Origin: a virus
Virus record (IMG/VR): IMGVR_UViG_3300013093_003029
Coordinates: 1-29,590 of that record
Length of the DNA stretch: 29,590 nt
Reading direction: 5' to 3' (one strand)
Part shown: positions 13,598 to 20,493 of the stretch, in pieces
Numbering within the stretch: position 1 is the stretch's first letter
Layout: each line of letters starts with the position of its first letter
Position numbers and translations under genes: made by a program
The notes under the pieces: model-generated
The model's database searches: none
Seen by the model: the letters and a program-made list of their open reading frames with translations, nothing else
What the model was told of the DNA's origin: nothing

Positions 13598-14626
13598 TTA
13601 ATAATTGATCTTTATCCCAAGTAGTCCTGACAATATGTCTTTGAATTTTGAGAGATCAAATGCATAGTATTCTCCATTAATGAGAACTTCATTACCTGAA
13701 GCAAGTGCTTCATTAAAGTTCTTATTAGTTGGTTCGATATTGTATTTGATGTGATGATAATCGATCATATTATCAAGTGTGATCTTCTTTAATGCAGTAG
13801 CAGGATATTTGGCATCTCTAAGATATTTTATAGATGCTTCATACCCTTCAAATTGTAGAACTTCTTGCCATTCATACCCTGAAGCATCACTAGACATTTT
13901 ACCTGCTTCTACTAATTTATCGACGTTATCAATAATCAAATCAATAGCAGCTTCTTTATATAAGGGTGATACATCGTCGATTACCATGTCAGGCTCCTGC
14001 ACTGCCCAACTGAATTGAAATCCATTTTTTGGGATGATGATATACAAGTTGCCGTAACTACTTGCTTGATCGCTATCGCTTGTAGTAAAGATACTATTAC
14101 TACGCAAAGCACTGATACCCATCTTTTGTAGAGCATAGTCGAATATTTTTTGTCCTTCTTCAGTACTATTCAATACATTTCGTTCAGACCAACTTCTACC
14201 AACATAAGCAGGAGCATTGGATTTGCCTTTCTTAACACCTCTGAACAATATCTTGCCAGTTGCTTTAAATGCTTTTAATGCCTGACTACATTCTTTCTGT
14301 ATAGTTTGTACAAGTGGGCCAAATGATTTTGCTTGAGATGCTACAGCGGTAGCTGTTGCTTGTTCAACTTGAGCACGAAGTTTTGCTTCTTCAGCATCTA
14401 ACATAGCATGAAACTCGGCCATCTTTGCAGTTAGTTCTTTATTTGCAAAAGTTGTTGGAGCAATGCCTAAAGGTCCAGCCATGCGTTGAGCAGATTCTAA
14501 TTTATCAAGCTCTTCTTTCATTGATTCAATTTTTGCTATCTTTAACTTAACAACCTTAACATCAAGCTTCTGTTTCTCACCTGGCTGTAATGTCATCTTA
14601 GGTGCTTTTACGGGTGCTTTAGCCAT
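13598..14626 (-). CDS. ADP-ribosyltransferase-like protein with coiled-coil N-terminus
   Basis: 342 aa. The start is ATG 14626 (AAGG upstream, overlapping the previous stop); a longer frame begins inside the kinase gene. Residues 1-115 are charged, helical and Ala/Lys/Glu-rich. The C-terminal part shows an ART-like R-S-E order: LFRG (R), SIFTTSD (S-T-S position) with ASSYG, and NEVLINGEYYAF (E position). It is clearly paralogous to the 205-aa protein at 15287 (shared GRSW, ALRSNSIF, TS, NGF, INGxYYA). T4 Alt-like enzymes modify host RNA polymerase; that role is inference. It is the last gene of a three-gene minus operon. Confidence 0.6.
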   Translation of the reverse strand: MAKAPVKAPKMTLQPGEKQKLDVKVVKLKIAKIESMKEELDKLESAQRMAGPLGIAPTTFANKELTAKMAEFHAMLDAEEAKLRAQVEQATATAVASQAKSFGPLVQTIQKECSQALKAFKATGKILFRGVKKGKSNAPAYVGRSWSERNVLNSTEEGQKIFDYALQKMGISALRSNSIFTTSDSDQASSYGNLYIIIPKNGFQFSWAVQEPDMVIDDVSPLYKEAAIDLIIDNVDKLVEAGKMSSDASGYEWQEVLQFEGYEASIKYLRDAKYPATALKKITLDNMIDYHHIKYNIEPTNKNFNEALASGNEVLINGEYYAFDLSKFKDILSGLLGIKINY

Positions 14627-15284
14627 TGGTATTACCTTGTGTTCTTGCTGCTCGCTGTTGCTTAATCCATTCTGCTGCTGCTGGGCGACGAGGAGGAGCA
14701 GCAAGCCACGCTCTCATTGCCTTATCAACATATCCAATATTAGGAGTTTCATTATTATCAATGATATAGAACTGCTGTCCAAATGTTCCTTGTAGCTTAC
14801 CTAGTCCATTCTGAACCTGCTGCCAAGTTGAACGAACAAACTCGTCATCTACTACACGACCTTGATCTTTTCCGGGAGTTCCTGCACGGTGTACAGTTCT
14901 CTGTAATGCTGTTTCCAATGAGGTATTAACAAAGATCATAGCACAATCATACCCCATGCTTTCAAGATGAGCTTTAACGTCAGCCATCTTCTCGGGATTG
15001 CGAGCTGTACCATCTATTAATAGACCTAAACGACCAGCAAGGTAATTGCCTTCCTGTTTCTTATACAACTGCCAAAACTTTTCGTAATCACCCTCTTTGC
15101 CCATTTGGTTATACAACTGCCAAAAAGTATCGACATTAAGACTCTTTAATCCTGACCCGCCAAACAACTTGTTGGCAATGGTGCTTTTACCAGCACCCGG
15201 AGCCCCTGCCATAAACACTGCTTTAAAGATATTTTGATCGAATAATCCTTCTGGAATTGCTTGGAAAAGTTCAAATACTCTCAT
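14619..15284 (-). CDS. P-loop kinase, zeta-toxin/AAA_33-like
   Basis: 221 aa. MAGAPGAGKSTIANKLF (25-41) is the Walker A loop; LNVDTFWQLY, LLIDGTARN and FVNTSLETALQRTVHR resemble zeta-toxin and related small-molecule kinases. The N-terminal MRVFELFQAIPEG looks like a short amphipathic leader followed by I-P-E, which fits the T4 prohead-protease site (hydrophobic-x-E), so it may be a capsid-targeting peptide. Substrate unknown. It lies between the two ART-like genes, 2 nt from one and overlapping the other by 8 nt. Confidence 0.8.
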   Translation of the reverse strand: MRVFELFQAIPEGLFDQNIFKAVFMAGAPGAGKSTIANKLFGGSGLKSLNVDTFWQLYNQMGKEGDYEKFWQLYKKQEGNYLAGRLGLLIDGTARNPEKMADVKAHLESMGYDCAMIFVNTSLETALQRTVHRAGTPGKDQGRVVDDEFVRSTWQQVQNGLGKLQGTFGQQFYIIDNNETPNIGYVDKAMRAWLAAPPRRPAAAEWIKQQRAARTQGNTNG

Positions 15285-15286
15285 TC

Positions 15287-15904
15287 TTATAACCCTATGC
15301 CTAATTTTTTAGATAGATATTCGCCATACATATTATATTTTAATGCGTAGTATTGACCATTAATATAAATTTCTACACCTTGATTAATAGCAACTGCAAG
15401 GTCTTTATTCCGTGGGTGAAACTCTTCATAAAACACTTTTGGATCATTGCTGGTTACCCATTCATTACCTAAGGTGCCTTCTGATTCAGGATTCAATGAT
15501 AAATCCGTAAAAGAAGTGTATGTGTAATTGAATCCATTAATTGGAAAAATAATGTAAGGTGTTCCAAAATAACTGGCTGTTTTAACAGCAGATGTGACAA
15601 ATATGCTGTTACTTCTTAATGCTTTGAATCCTAATGCTTTTAACATGCTGTCAAAACGTCTGCTGAGTTTATCATCACTATCCACTGGAATTCTATTTTC
15701 CCAACTTCTGCCTCTGACAATAGGTTGACCACTATTAAACCCACGATACATAAATCTGCCGCCATTTTTACAAGCAGCAATTGATTCACTACAATTTGGA
15801 ACGATGGCTTTTTCCCAAAGTTGTTCAAACTTCTCAACATTGTATCCAATTATTTCAGGACCAATATTTCTTTTTTGACCAGGTTCAATTTCACTCAGAC
15901 GCAT
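15287..15904 (-). CDS. ADP-ribosyltransferase-like protein (shorter paralogue)
   Basis: 205 aa. ART-like pattern: FMYRGFNSG (R), SIFVTS (S position) with ASYFG, and VEIYINGQYYAL (E position). GRSWENR, ALRSNSIF and FPINGF are shared with the 342-aa neighbour. MRLSEIEPG at the N-terminus could be a short capsid-targeting leader (L-S-E). A late octamer AATAAATA lies 4 nt before the ATG, consistent with late synthesis and packaging. Catalytic activity is not proven by these motifs. Confidence 0.62.
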   Translation of the reverse strand: MRLSEIEPGQKRNIGPEIIGYNVEKFEQLWEKAIVPNCSESIAACKNGGRFMYRGFNSGQPIVRGRSWENRIPVDSDDKLSRRFDSMLKALGFKALRSNSIFVTSAVKTASYFGTPYIIFPINGFNYTYTSFTDLSLNPESEGTLGNEWVTSNDPKVFYEEFHPRNKDLAVAINQGVEIYINGQYYALKYNMYGEYLSKKLGIGL

Positions 15905-15908
15905 GTGA

Positions 15909-15916
15909 TATTTATT
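15909..15916 (-). promoter_or_regulatory. late promoter octamer (AATAAATA)
   Basis: Minus-strand AATAAATA, followed by TCAC and ATG 15904; the predicted start falls at the start codon, with no ribosome site. Confidence 0.6.
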
Positions 15917-15927
15917 CGTAATAAGTA

Positions 15928-15959
15928 TTGACAGTTCATAAGTATTCCTGTACTATAAT
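15928..15959 (+). promoter_or_regulatory. sigma70-like promoter for the tRNA and paralogue array
   Basis: TTGACA (15928-15933) with TACTAT (15951-15956, spacer 17) or TATAAT (15954-15959, spacer 20). Transcription would start at about the first base of the tRNA (15965). Confidence 0.72.
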
Positions 15960-15964
15960 AATAT

Positions 15965-16039
15965 GCGCCAGTAGCCCAACAGGTCAGAGGCAAAGGGCTT
16001 AAAACCCTTACAGTGTCGGTTCGAATCCGACTTGGCGTA
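15965..16039 (+). tRNA. tRNA with UAA anticodon (Leu) but short variable loop
   Basis: GCGCCAG pairs with TTGGCGT (two G-U), discriminator A, no full encoded CCA (CAA follows). D arm GCCC...GGC; anticodon stem AAGGG/CCCTT with loop CTTAAAA, giving UAA; variable loop ACAGT; T arm GTCGG-TTCGAAT-CCGAC. Bacterial tRNA-Leu normally has a long variable arm, which is missing here. Confidence 0.85.
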
Positions 16040-16054
16040 CAAAAAGGATTTAGT

Positions 16055-16381
16055 ATGGATTTCAAACCTTTTTCAATTCACGTAGGTTACGATACAAGAG
16101 TAACTGAATATGAAATTGGCAAGAGAGGTAAAGGCCCCACTGATGCTGTTATCAATTGGTTAGCAGAATCAAATATCAAATGGCATTTTGAATGGCAATA
16201 TCCAGAAGCAACTGATCCAGGTAGTGTATTTTCAATAATGGAATTTGTTGAAATAGTTAATCAACATCAGAAAAAAAGTGGCGGCATCTTCTATTTTGAC
16301 AATGAAGAAGATAAGCTGCTATTCTGTTTGAAATGGCTTACTACTAGTATAGAAGAACCTTTAATGTGGCATCCAGTATAG
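16055..16381 (+). CDS. F-x-LRW array member 1
   Basis: 108 aa. ATG 16055 follows AAGGA; an upstream in-frame ATG lies within the tRNA. The family motif is IFYFDNEEDKLLFCLKWL (about 78-95), here followed by a 15-residue tail (TTSIEEPLMWHPV). Upstream is a Trp-rich segment (INWLAESNIKWHFEWQY) comparable to the WC-x-E segment of other members. Function unknown. Confidence 0.8.
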   Translation: MDFKPFSIHVGYDTRVTEYEIGKRGKGPTDAVINWLAESNIKWHFEWQYPEATDPGSVFSIMEFVEIVNQHQKKSGGIFYFDNEEDKLLFCLKWLTTSIEEPLMWHPV

Positions 16382-16389
16382 GAACTTAA

Positions 16390-16542
16390 ATGGACTTTCG
16401 CAAAGCAATTCATAATCATCTACCTTGGGCAATTATTGCCATTTGTATAATGGAAATCATGCTTAATTGGTCACGCTCATCAGAAGCATTTGCTTGGATT
16501 ATTGCTACTGTTGGGTGGCTTGCATATAAAATCGAAACATAA
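16390..16542 (+). CDS. 50-aa two-helix membrane protein
   Basis: MDFRKAIHNHLPWAIIAICI followed by a short loop (NWSRSSEA) and FAWIIATVGWLAYK make two membrane segments. GGAAC lies before ATG 16390. It separates array member 1 from the rest and is not related to them. Confidence 0.65.
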   Translation: MDFRKAIHNHLPWAIIAICIMEIMLNWSRSSEAFAWIIATVGWLAYKIET

Positions 16543-16546
16543 GAAT

Positions 16547-16629
16547 TTTCGACTTTGATGTTGACAGACAAACTTAAAAATGAAAACTGTAAAATTAAAA
16601 CTGTATAAACAACTTCATCAAAGTCGGAA
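16547..16629 (+). promoter_or_regulatory. 14-bp inverted repeat hiding a ribosome site
   Basis: TTTCGACTTTGATG (16547-16560) pairs with CATCAAAGTCGGAA (16616-16629), one U-G. The 3' arm contains the GGA that would serve ATG 16636. The A-rich 55-nt loop has two AAAACTGTA copies and begins with TTGACA (16561), but no good -10 at proper spacing is seen. Confidence 0.6.
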
Positions 16630-16635
16630 TACTTA

Positions 16636-16851
16636 ATGGAAAAAAGTCATTTTATCGTTGTTACCGCTGAATTCGATAAAGATATTATTGGATTATTAAT
16701 TCAAGATTACAATTGGTGGTTTCAAAATGAAAAAGAAATCGAGCAATGGTGTCGAGACATAATGGGTAAAAATTATGAAAGACAAGGCATAATCATTAAT
16801 TTTACTAATACAGAAGACAGGCTTCAATTTTTACTTCGTTGGGGATCATGA
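16636..16851 (+). CDS. F-x-LRW array member 2
   Basis: 71 aa. Family motifs: EIEQWCRDIMG in the middle and IINFTNTEDRLQFLLRWGS at the C-terminus. The rest (HFIVVTAEFDKDIIGLL) is beta-like. GGA at 16626 is the ribosome site and lies in a long hairpin. The stop overlaps the next start as ATGA. Confidence 0.82.
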   Translation: MEKSHFIVVTAEFDKDIIGLLIQDYNWWFQNEKEIEQWCRDIMGKNYERQGIIINFTNTEDRLQFLLRWGS

Positions 16852-17120
16852 AATATCGTTTAGAAGTTTTAACAGACCAAGTTACCAGTGACGGATTTCT
16901 TCCAAGAGTTCGTGTAATTGAAGATTATTCATCAGTTGATTTTCACCAGCAACATTATATCAATACCTTTGCTGATCTCAATGAAGATGAAGATAAACAA
17001 CCTATTATGCAAATGGCTGAGTGGTGCGAAGAGAATGAGTGCGGTTACCGTACAAGTTATGACACGTTTAAGTTTCGCAATCGAGATCAATTAACAATGT
17101 TTATCCTGAGGTGGTCGTGA
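16848..17120 (+). CDS. F-x-LRW array member 3
   Basis: 90 aa. The start is the ATG in the ATGA overlap. N-terminus RLEVLTDQVTSDGF is unlike its neighbours; the second half has MAEWCEENECGYRTSY and FKFRNRDQLTMFILRWS, the clearest form of the shared WC-x-E and F-x-LRW pair. It is joined to the next gene by GTGA. Confidence 0.82.
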   Translation: MKYRLEVLTDQVTSDGFLPRVRVIEDYSSVDFHQQHYINTFADLNEDEDKQPIMQMAEWCEENECGYRTSYDTFKFRNRDQLTMFILRWS

Positions 17121-17473
17121 CTGAATATGATGTCATTTTGACTACTGACAAAAAAGACATTCATGAAGGCAAATTGAATATGCTATTGATGCCACGATCA
17201 ATTCATATTCAAAAAAACAATGCTTATCTCACTGAGATATACATTCCTGAAATTATGATGCATCCGCCTATATACACCATTTGGAAAATGGAAACAGCTA
17301 TGAAAGCAGAATATTCATATACACATGAATTGGAATATTGGCCTGGACCAACGAAGTCTAATAGCATTAGACAATGGGTTGAAGAGATGCGAATTTCATG
17401 CACACAGATTAATCGACTTTGGTATTTTAAAACTGATGAAGATCGACTACTGTTTATAATGGTTTGGGGATGA
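17117..17473 (+). CDS. F-x-LRW array member 4
   Basis: 118 aa from GTG 17117 (GTGA overlap); GTG 17111 is also possible. It is longest of the group, with an extended variable N-terminus, then IRQWVEEMRISCTQ and LWYFKTDEDRLLFIMVWG. Stop and next ATG overlap as ATGA. Confidence 0.8.
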   Translation: MTEYDVILTTDKKDIHEGKLNMLLMPRSIHIQKNNAYLTEIYIPEIMMHPPIYTIWKMETAMKAEYSYTHELEYWPGPTKSNSIRQWVEEMRISCTQINRLWYFKTDEDRLLFIMVWG

Positions 17474-17697
17474 CTAGACTAGCATTTTATTACCATGATT
17501 TGGATGGCAGAGGTCATGCCACTCAATTTTGGAAGAATTTCATGGCTCATATCCATACATATAAGAAAACTCCAGATGCAGTATGGGGCATGGCTTTTGT
17601 TATGTTAGAAGAATACAATGCTTATATCATTGAAGAAAATTATATCAAATTTGAAACTGAAGAAGATATGCTGTTGTTTATGTTGAGATGGGCATGA
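17470..17697 (+). CDS. F-x-LRW array member 5
   Basis: 75 aa, ATGA-coupled at both ends. YYHDLDGRGHATQFWKNF near the start is unique to it; C-terminal YIKFETEEDMLLFMLRWA is the family motif. Confidence 0.82.
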   Translation: MTRLAFYYHDLDGRGHATQFWKNFMAHIHTYKKTPDAVWGMAFVMLEEYNAYIIEENYIKFETEEDMLLFMLRWA

Positions 17698-17918
17698 TAA
17701 TCAAATCTGGCATCGTGGAAGATATATTTAAAAATCCAGGACCATGGCATTATGCTGTGATCAATGATTATTATATCAACATTTTTGAAGTTGTAGATTG
17801 GTGTTTGGATAGCTTTGGTATCGACAGTTTCTATAATTGGTGTGTCAGTGCGGATAGAACTGCTTTCTTCTTCAAGAACCATGATGATTTCATCATGTTT
17901 GTATTGCGGTGGTCATGA
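17694..17918 (+). CDS. F-x-LRW array member 6
   Basis: 74 aa, ATGA-coupled at both ends. VVDWCLDSFGIDSFYNWC gives the WC segment; AFFFKNHDDFIMFVLRWS is the C-terminal motif, with HDD replacing EED. Confidence 0.82.
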   Translation: MIIKSGIVEDIFKNPGPWHYAVINDYYINIFEVVDWCLDSFGIDSFYNWCVSADRTAFFFKNHDDFIMFVLRWS

Positions 17919-18256
17919 AAAGAGTTAAAACCAAAGTCCAAGCAAAGACTCGAAAACTCAGTGCCGAATGGACTTTTGAAGAATCTCAATATACTCAGCA
18001 TCATATAAGTGATGAACTTGCTAAGATATTACAAGAAGAGATTGATAAAGAAATTGTCAATGAGCTTAAAGCACAACAATTAGTCAATGACGGATGGATT
18101 ATGATTCCATTCACAGTTAAAATTTCAATTGATTGGTTCAGGGAAAACATACAAAACGAATATATTATGCTTAGTGAGGCAATGTATTTTAAAAGTCATG
18201 ACGATGCTGTGTTATACTCATTGACATGGTCAGGACAGGATAAGGAATATGGTTGA
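17915..18256 (+). CDS. F-x-LRW array member 7
   Basis: 113 aa. A basic N-terminus (MKRVKTKVQAKTRKL) and a helical middle (ELAKILQEEIDKEIVNEL) are unlike other members. The motif is MYFKSHDDAVLYSLTWS followed by GQDKEYG, so LRW has become LTW. It overlaps the zinc-protein gene by 8 nt. Confidence 0.8.
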   Translation: MKRVKTKVQAKTRKLSAEWTFEESQYTQHHISDELAKILQEEIDKEIVNELKAQQLVNDGWIMIPFTVKISIDWFRENIQNEYIMLSEAMYFKSHDDAVLYSLTWSGQDKEYG

Positions 18257-18485
18257 AGTAAGCGATGAAAACTTAATTAGAATATTATCTGGAGAGAAGA
18301 TGTTGATGAATTGGAAGTGTCGCATTGGCTGGCATCGTTGGACTACGTGGACACATGATCAAAAGACTCTGAATCCAATCAACTTTGAAATGAATGGAAC
18401 TGGCTTCATGCATAGTCATTGTGTAGACTGTAACATGAAGAGAGTAGAACGACCAGTAAGCAAGACAATTGCTATTCCATCATGA
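18249..18485 (+). CDS. small zinc-binding protein (DUF1660-like)
   Basis: 78 aa. MNWKCRIGWHRWTTW and HSHCVDCNMKRVE supply C-x3-H-x-W and C-x2-C metal ligands, a pattern known from DUF1660 prophage proteins. It lacks the F-x-LRW motif, so it is an outsider inside the array, yet it keeps the same overlap style (ATGA into the next gene). Confidence 0.75.
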   Translation: MVEVSDENLIRILSGEKMLMNWKCRIGWHRWTTWTHDQKTLNPINFEMNGTGFMHSHCVDCNMKRVERPVSKTIAIPS

Positions 18486-18706
18486 AATTAGCACTAATGA
18501 GCGATGCGTGGCAGATGATATATCGCAATCTGCGTGCCGAACTTTATAGGGTTAGACTTGGTGGACCTGACAGTAGACAAGAGCTTCAAGAGTTCTTTAA
18601 AGGCTATGGAGTTATAATAAAGACTGATACAGATGGCCGCTGGGAAGAAGTTGAGATTGTGTTAGATGATGAAGAGCTTACTATATTCTTGTTGACTTGG
18701 GCATGA
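18482..18706 (+). CDS. F-x-LRW array member 8
   Basis: 74 aa, ATGA-coupled at both ends. The front (SDAWQMIYRNLRAELYRVR) is helical and basic; the C-terminus EIVLDDEELTIFLLTWA is the motif with LTW. Confidence 0.8.
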   Translation: MKLALMSDAWQMIYRNLRAELYRVRLGGPDSRQELQEFFKGYGVIIKTDTDGRWEEVEIVLDDEELTIFLLTWA

Positions 18707-18954
18707 CAGCAAGAACATCAAAAGCATATCGTGTGCCTAGGAAAAGACCTTTGAAACGAACATGGGAATATAGTCCAGCTATACGTACATTTTTTTGGAA
18801 TCGCGATCATTATAGTCGTATGCTCAATCATAATTTAGAAACTGATGAAGAATTAGTAGCATGGTGCGAAGAATATTCCTGTAATGTATATCAAAATTGG
18901 GTTGAATGTCCAGACGATGAAACTGTAACAATGTTTATACTGAGGTGGTCATAA
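18703..18954 (+). CDS. F-x-LRW array member 9
   Basis: 83 aa. Very basic N-terminus (SKAYRVPRKRPLKRTWEY), then LVAWCEEYSCNVYQNWVE and CPDDETVTMFILRWS. The arrangement closely follows member 3. It joins the next gene by TAATG. Confidence 0.82.
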   Translation: MTARTSKAYRVPRKRPLKRTWEYSPAIRTFFWNRDHYSRMLNHNLETDEELVAWCEEYSCNVYQNWVECPDDETVTMFILRWS

Positions 18955-19109
18955 TGGATAATTGGACTTGTATCGTTGTTAGAAATTGGCAAGAAGTTGA
19001 ATCTAGCTGGTGCCTTGAAAACCTTGAAGGGCAGTGGGTTTCTATGGGAAATTACTGGTATTTTGAACGGGAAGAAGACATAACAATATTCGCATTGAGG
19101 TGGTTATGA
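18954..19109 (+). CDS. F-x-LRW array member 10 (51 aa, minimal)
   Basis: 51 aa. It is the shortest member and may define the minimal domain: MDNWTCIVVRNWQEVESSW, CLENLEGQWVSMG, then YWYFEREEDITIFALRWL. TAATG joins it to the gene before and ATGA to the gene after. Confidence 0.78.
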   Translation: MDNWTCIVVRNWQEVESSWCLENLEGQWVSMGNYWYFEREEDITIFALRWL

Positions 19110-19360
19110 AAGAGATTCCATTTCATCTTTTAGTAGAGGATAAGAACCCTAAGTATGGTGTACACTATCTTGGACTCTATGAATATTGGGAAAATTTCTT
19201 GAGGGCAGTTCATAATGAAGCAAATGGTGATATGAAACAAAGAGCTCATCTCTTTGAAGAGTGGAAAAAGGAATGGAAAGTTAATTCTAACGCCAAGACA
19301 GGAATGTTGGAATTTGATACTGAAGAAGATGCCATTATGTTTATATTGAGGTGGTCATGA
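19106..19360 (+). CDS. F-x-LRW array member 11
   Basis: 84 aa. HLLVEDKNPKYGVHYLGLYE at the front, LFEEWKKEWKVNSNAK in the WC position (without Cys), and LEFDTEEDAIMFILRWS at the end, the nearest to a family consensus. ATGA overlaps on both sides. Confidence 0.82.
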   Translation: MKEIPFHLLVEDKNPKYGVHYLGLYEYWENFLRAVHNEANGDMKQRAHLFEEWKKEWKVNSNAKTGMLEFDTEEDAIMFILRWS

Positions 19361-19608
19361 GCAGATATGTAATACTACACAAACTTACACGTGGATTTAG
19401 AGATTGGGAATATAGAGGAAGCTATGTTGAGAGTAGCCGTGAAACGGTTCCTACTATGAATGCAGAATTTAGTGATTGGTATAGAGAAAACCAACATCTT
19501 ATTAAGACAGTTCATAGTCATAGAATGGTAGAAATGGATAGGACTGAAATAGCTTTTGAATTCCATAATGAGGAAGATGCACTACTTTGTATGCTAACTT
19601 TCAGTTGA
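19357..19608 (+). CDS. F-x-LRW array member 12 (last)
   Basis: 83 aa. FSDWYRENQHLIKTVHSH corresponds to the WC segment; the motif FEFHNEEDALLCMLTFS has lost the final RW. The array ends here: the stop touches the TTGACA of the next promoter. Confidence 0.8.
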   Translation: MSRYVILHKLTRGFRDWEYRGSYVESSRETVPTMNAEFSDWYRENQHLIKTVHSHRMVEMDRTEIAFEFHNEEDALLCMLTFS

Positions 19609-19632
19609 CAAAAAATTGGTTTCATATATACT
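19605..19632 (+). promoter_or_regulatory. sigma70-like promoter, leaderless
   Basis: TTGACA (19605-19610), 16 nt, TATACT (19627-19632); ATG 19639 is 6 nt past the -10, at the predicted +1. No Shine-Dalgarno. Confidence 0.78.
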
Positions 19633-19638
19633 AATAAT

Positions 19639-20094
19639 ATGAAAAGAACTCAATTCTACTTCGCATATGGTGCAAATACCAATCTTGACTCAATGGCTCA
19701 GCGTTGCCCCGGAGCCCGTTCTATTGGCCCTGGACAGTTGGAAGGCTACAAGTTTGTTTTTAGACAACATGCAGATGTTGAACTAGCCAATCCAGGAGAC
19801 CAAGTGGATGGCGTAGTTTGGATGATTGATGACGATCATCTCGACAGTTTGGATAGCTTCGAAGGCTTCCCAAATTATTACCTACGCTGCAAAGCTTGGG
19901 TTCACAGTAATGAGATTGGCTGGGTAAAGGCTTGGATTTATACAATGGGCGATCAAGATTATTTGTCCGAACCTCGTGAAGAGTATGTGCGTATGTGTCG
20001 CGAAGGGTACGAGCAAAATCGAGTAAGTACAAAACAAATTGACGAAGCATTAACACAAGTGAGATCATTCAATGAAGATGTGGATTATAGATAA
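19639..20094 (+). CDS. gamma-glutamylcyclotransferase-like (GGCT/AIG2) protein
   Basis: 151 aa. YFAYGANTNLDSMAQRCPGA is the family's substrate-binding start (YGSNxN in most), followed by VDGVVWMIDDDHLDSLDSFE with the catalytic acidic residue region, and FPNYYLR. The family cyclises gamma-glutamyl groups, acting on glutathione or gamma-glutamyl-amines. Its link to a possible amide-forming RimK ligase at 1-611 is only suggestive. The message is probably leaderless. Confidence 0.87.
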   Translation: MKRTQFYFAYGANTNLDSMAQRCPGARSIGPGQLEGYKFVFRQHADVELANPGDQVDGVVWMIDDDHLDSLDSFEGFPNYYLRCKAWVHSNEIGWVKAWIYTMGDQDYLSEPREEYVRMCREGYEQNRVSTKQIDEALTQVRSFNEDVDYR

Positions 20095-20266
20095 ATGGAA
20101 CGACTTTAAATGGTGGTATGTTGACAATCCTTACACAAAAATTTGGAAAGGCATTAAAGATAGAGTTGATGCTTTTGTTTTTTGTAGTATGTTGTTAATT
20201 GTTGGGGTATGTAGTCCAAAAACATTGCGTAAGTTAATGATAGATTCATTGAGGGATACAAAGTGA
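20072..20266 (+). CDS. small membrane protein
   Basis: 64 aa (or 62 from ATG 20078). A Trp-rich amphipathic front (WNDFKWWYVDNPYTKIW) is followed by one membrane segment (AFVFCSMLLIVGVC) and a basic end. It overlaps the GGCT gene by 23 nt and the next by GTGA. Confidence 0.65.
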   Translation: MKMWIIDKWNDFKWWYVDNPYTKIWKGIKDRVDAFVFCSMLLIVGVCSPKTLRKLMIDSLRDTK

Positions 20267-20493
20267 ATAAAAGACTTGAATGGTCTATGGAATGGGGTAG
20301 CACTGCTCTGCTTCTAGTTGGAGTAGTTTTTACTTCACTGAATATATTCCCACTTAATCTTTGGATTTGTCTAGCTGCTAATATTGGTTGGACAGTTATG
20401 GGTATTGTGTGGAAGAAGTGGAGTCTGTTGATCGTTCAAGCAGTTGTCAGTGCTATATATATTTTTGGTATGACAAAGTATTATTTCTTTTAG
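20263..20493 (+). CDS. three-helix membrane protein
   Basis: 76 aa from GTG 20263 (GTGA overlap). Hydrophobic segments at about 14-28, 33-48 and 54-72 (LLIVQAVVSAIYIFGM). MNKRLEWSMEWGSTALLLVG resembles small phage membrane proteins with the same front; no function known. Confidence 0.72.
   Translation: MNKRLEWSMEWGSTALLLVGVVFTSLNIFPLNLWICLAANIGWTVMGIVWKKWSLLIVQAVVSAIYIFGMTKYYFF

Noticed and set aside
16561-16595. TTGACA ... TAAAAT as a sigma70 promoter
   Set aside because: The spacer would be 23 nt and no better -10 is present; kept only as part of the hairpin note.
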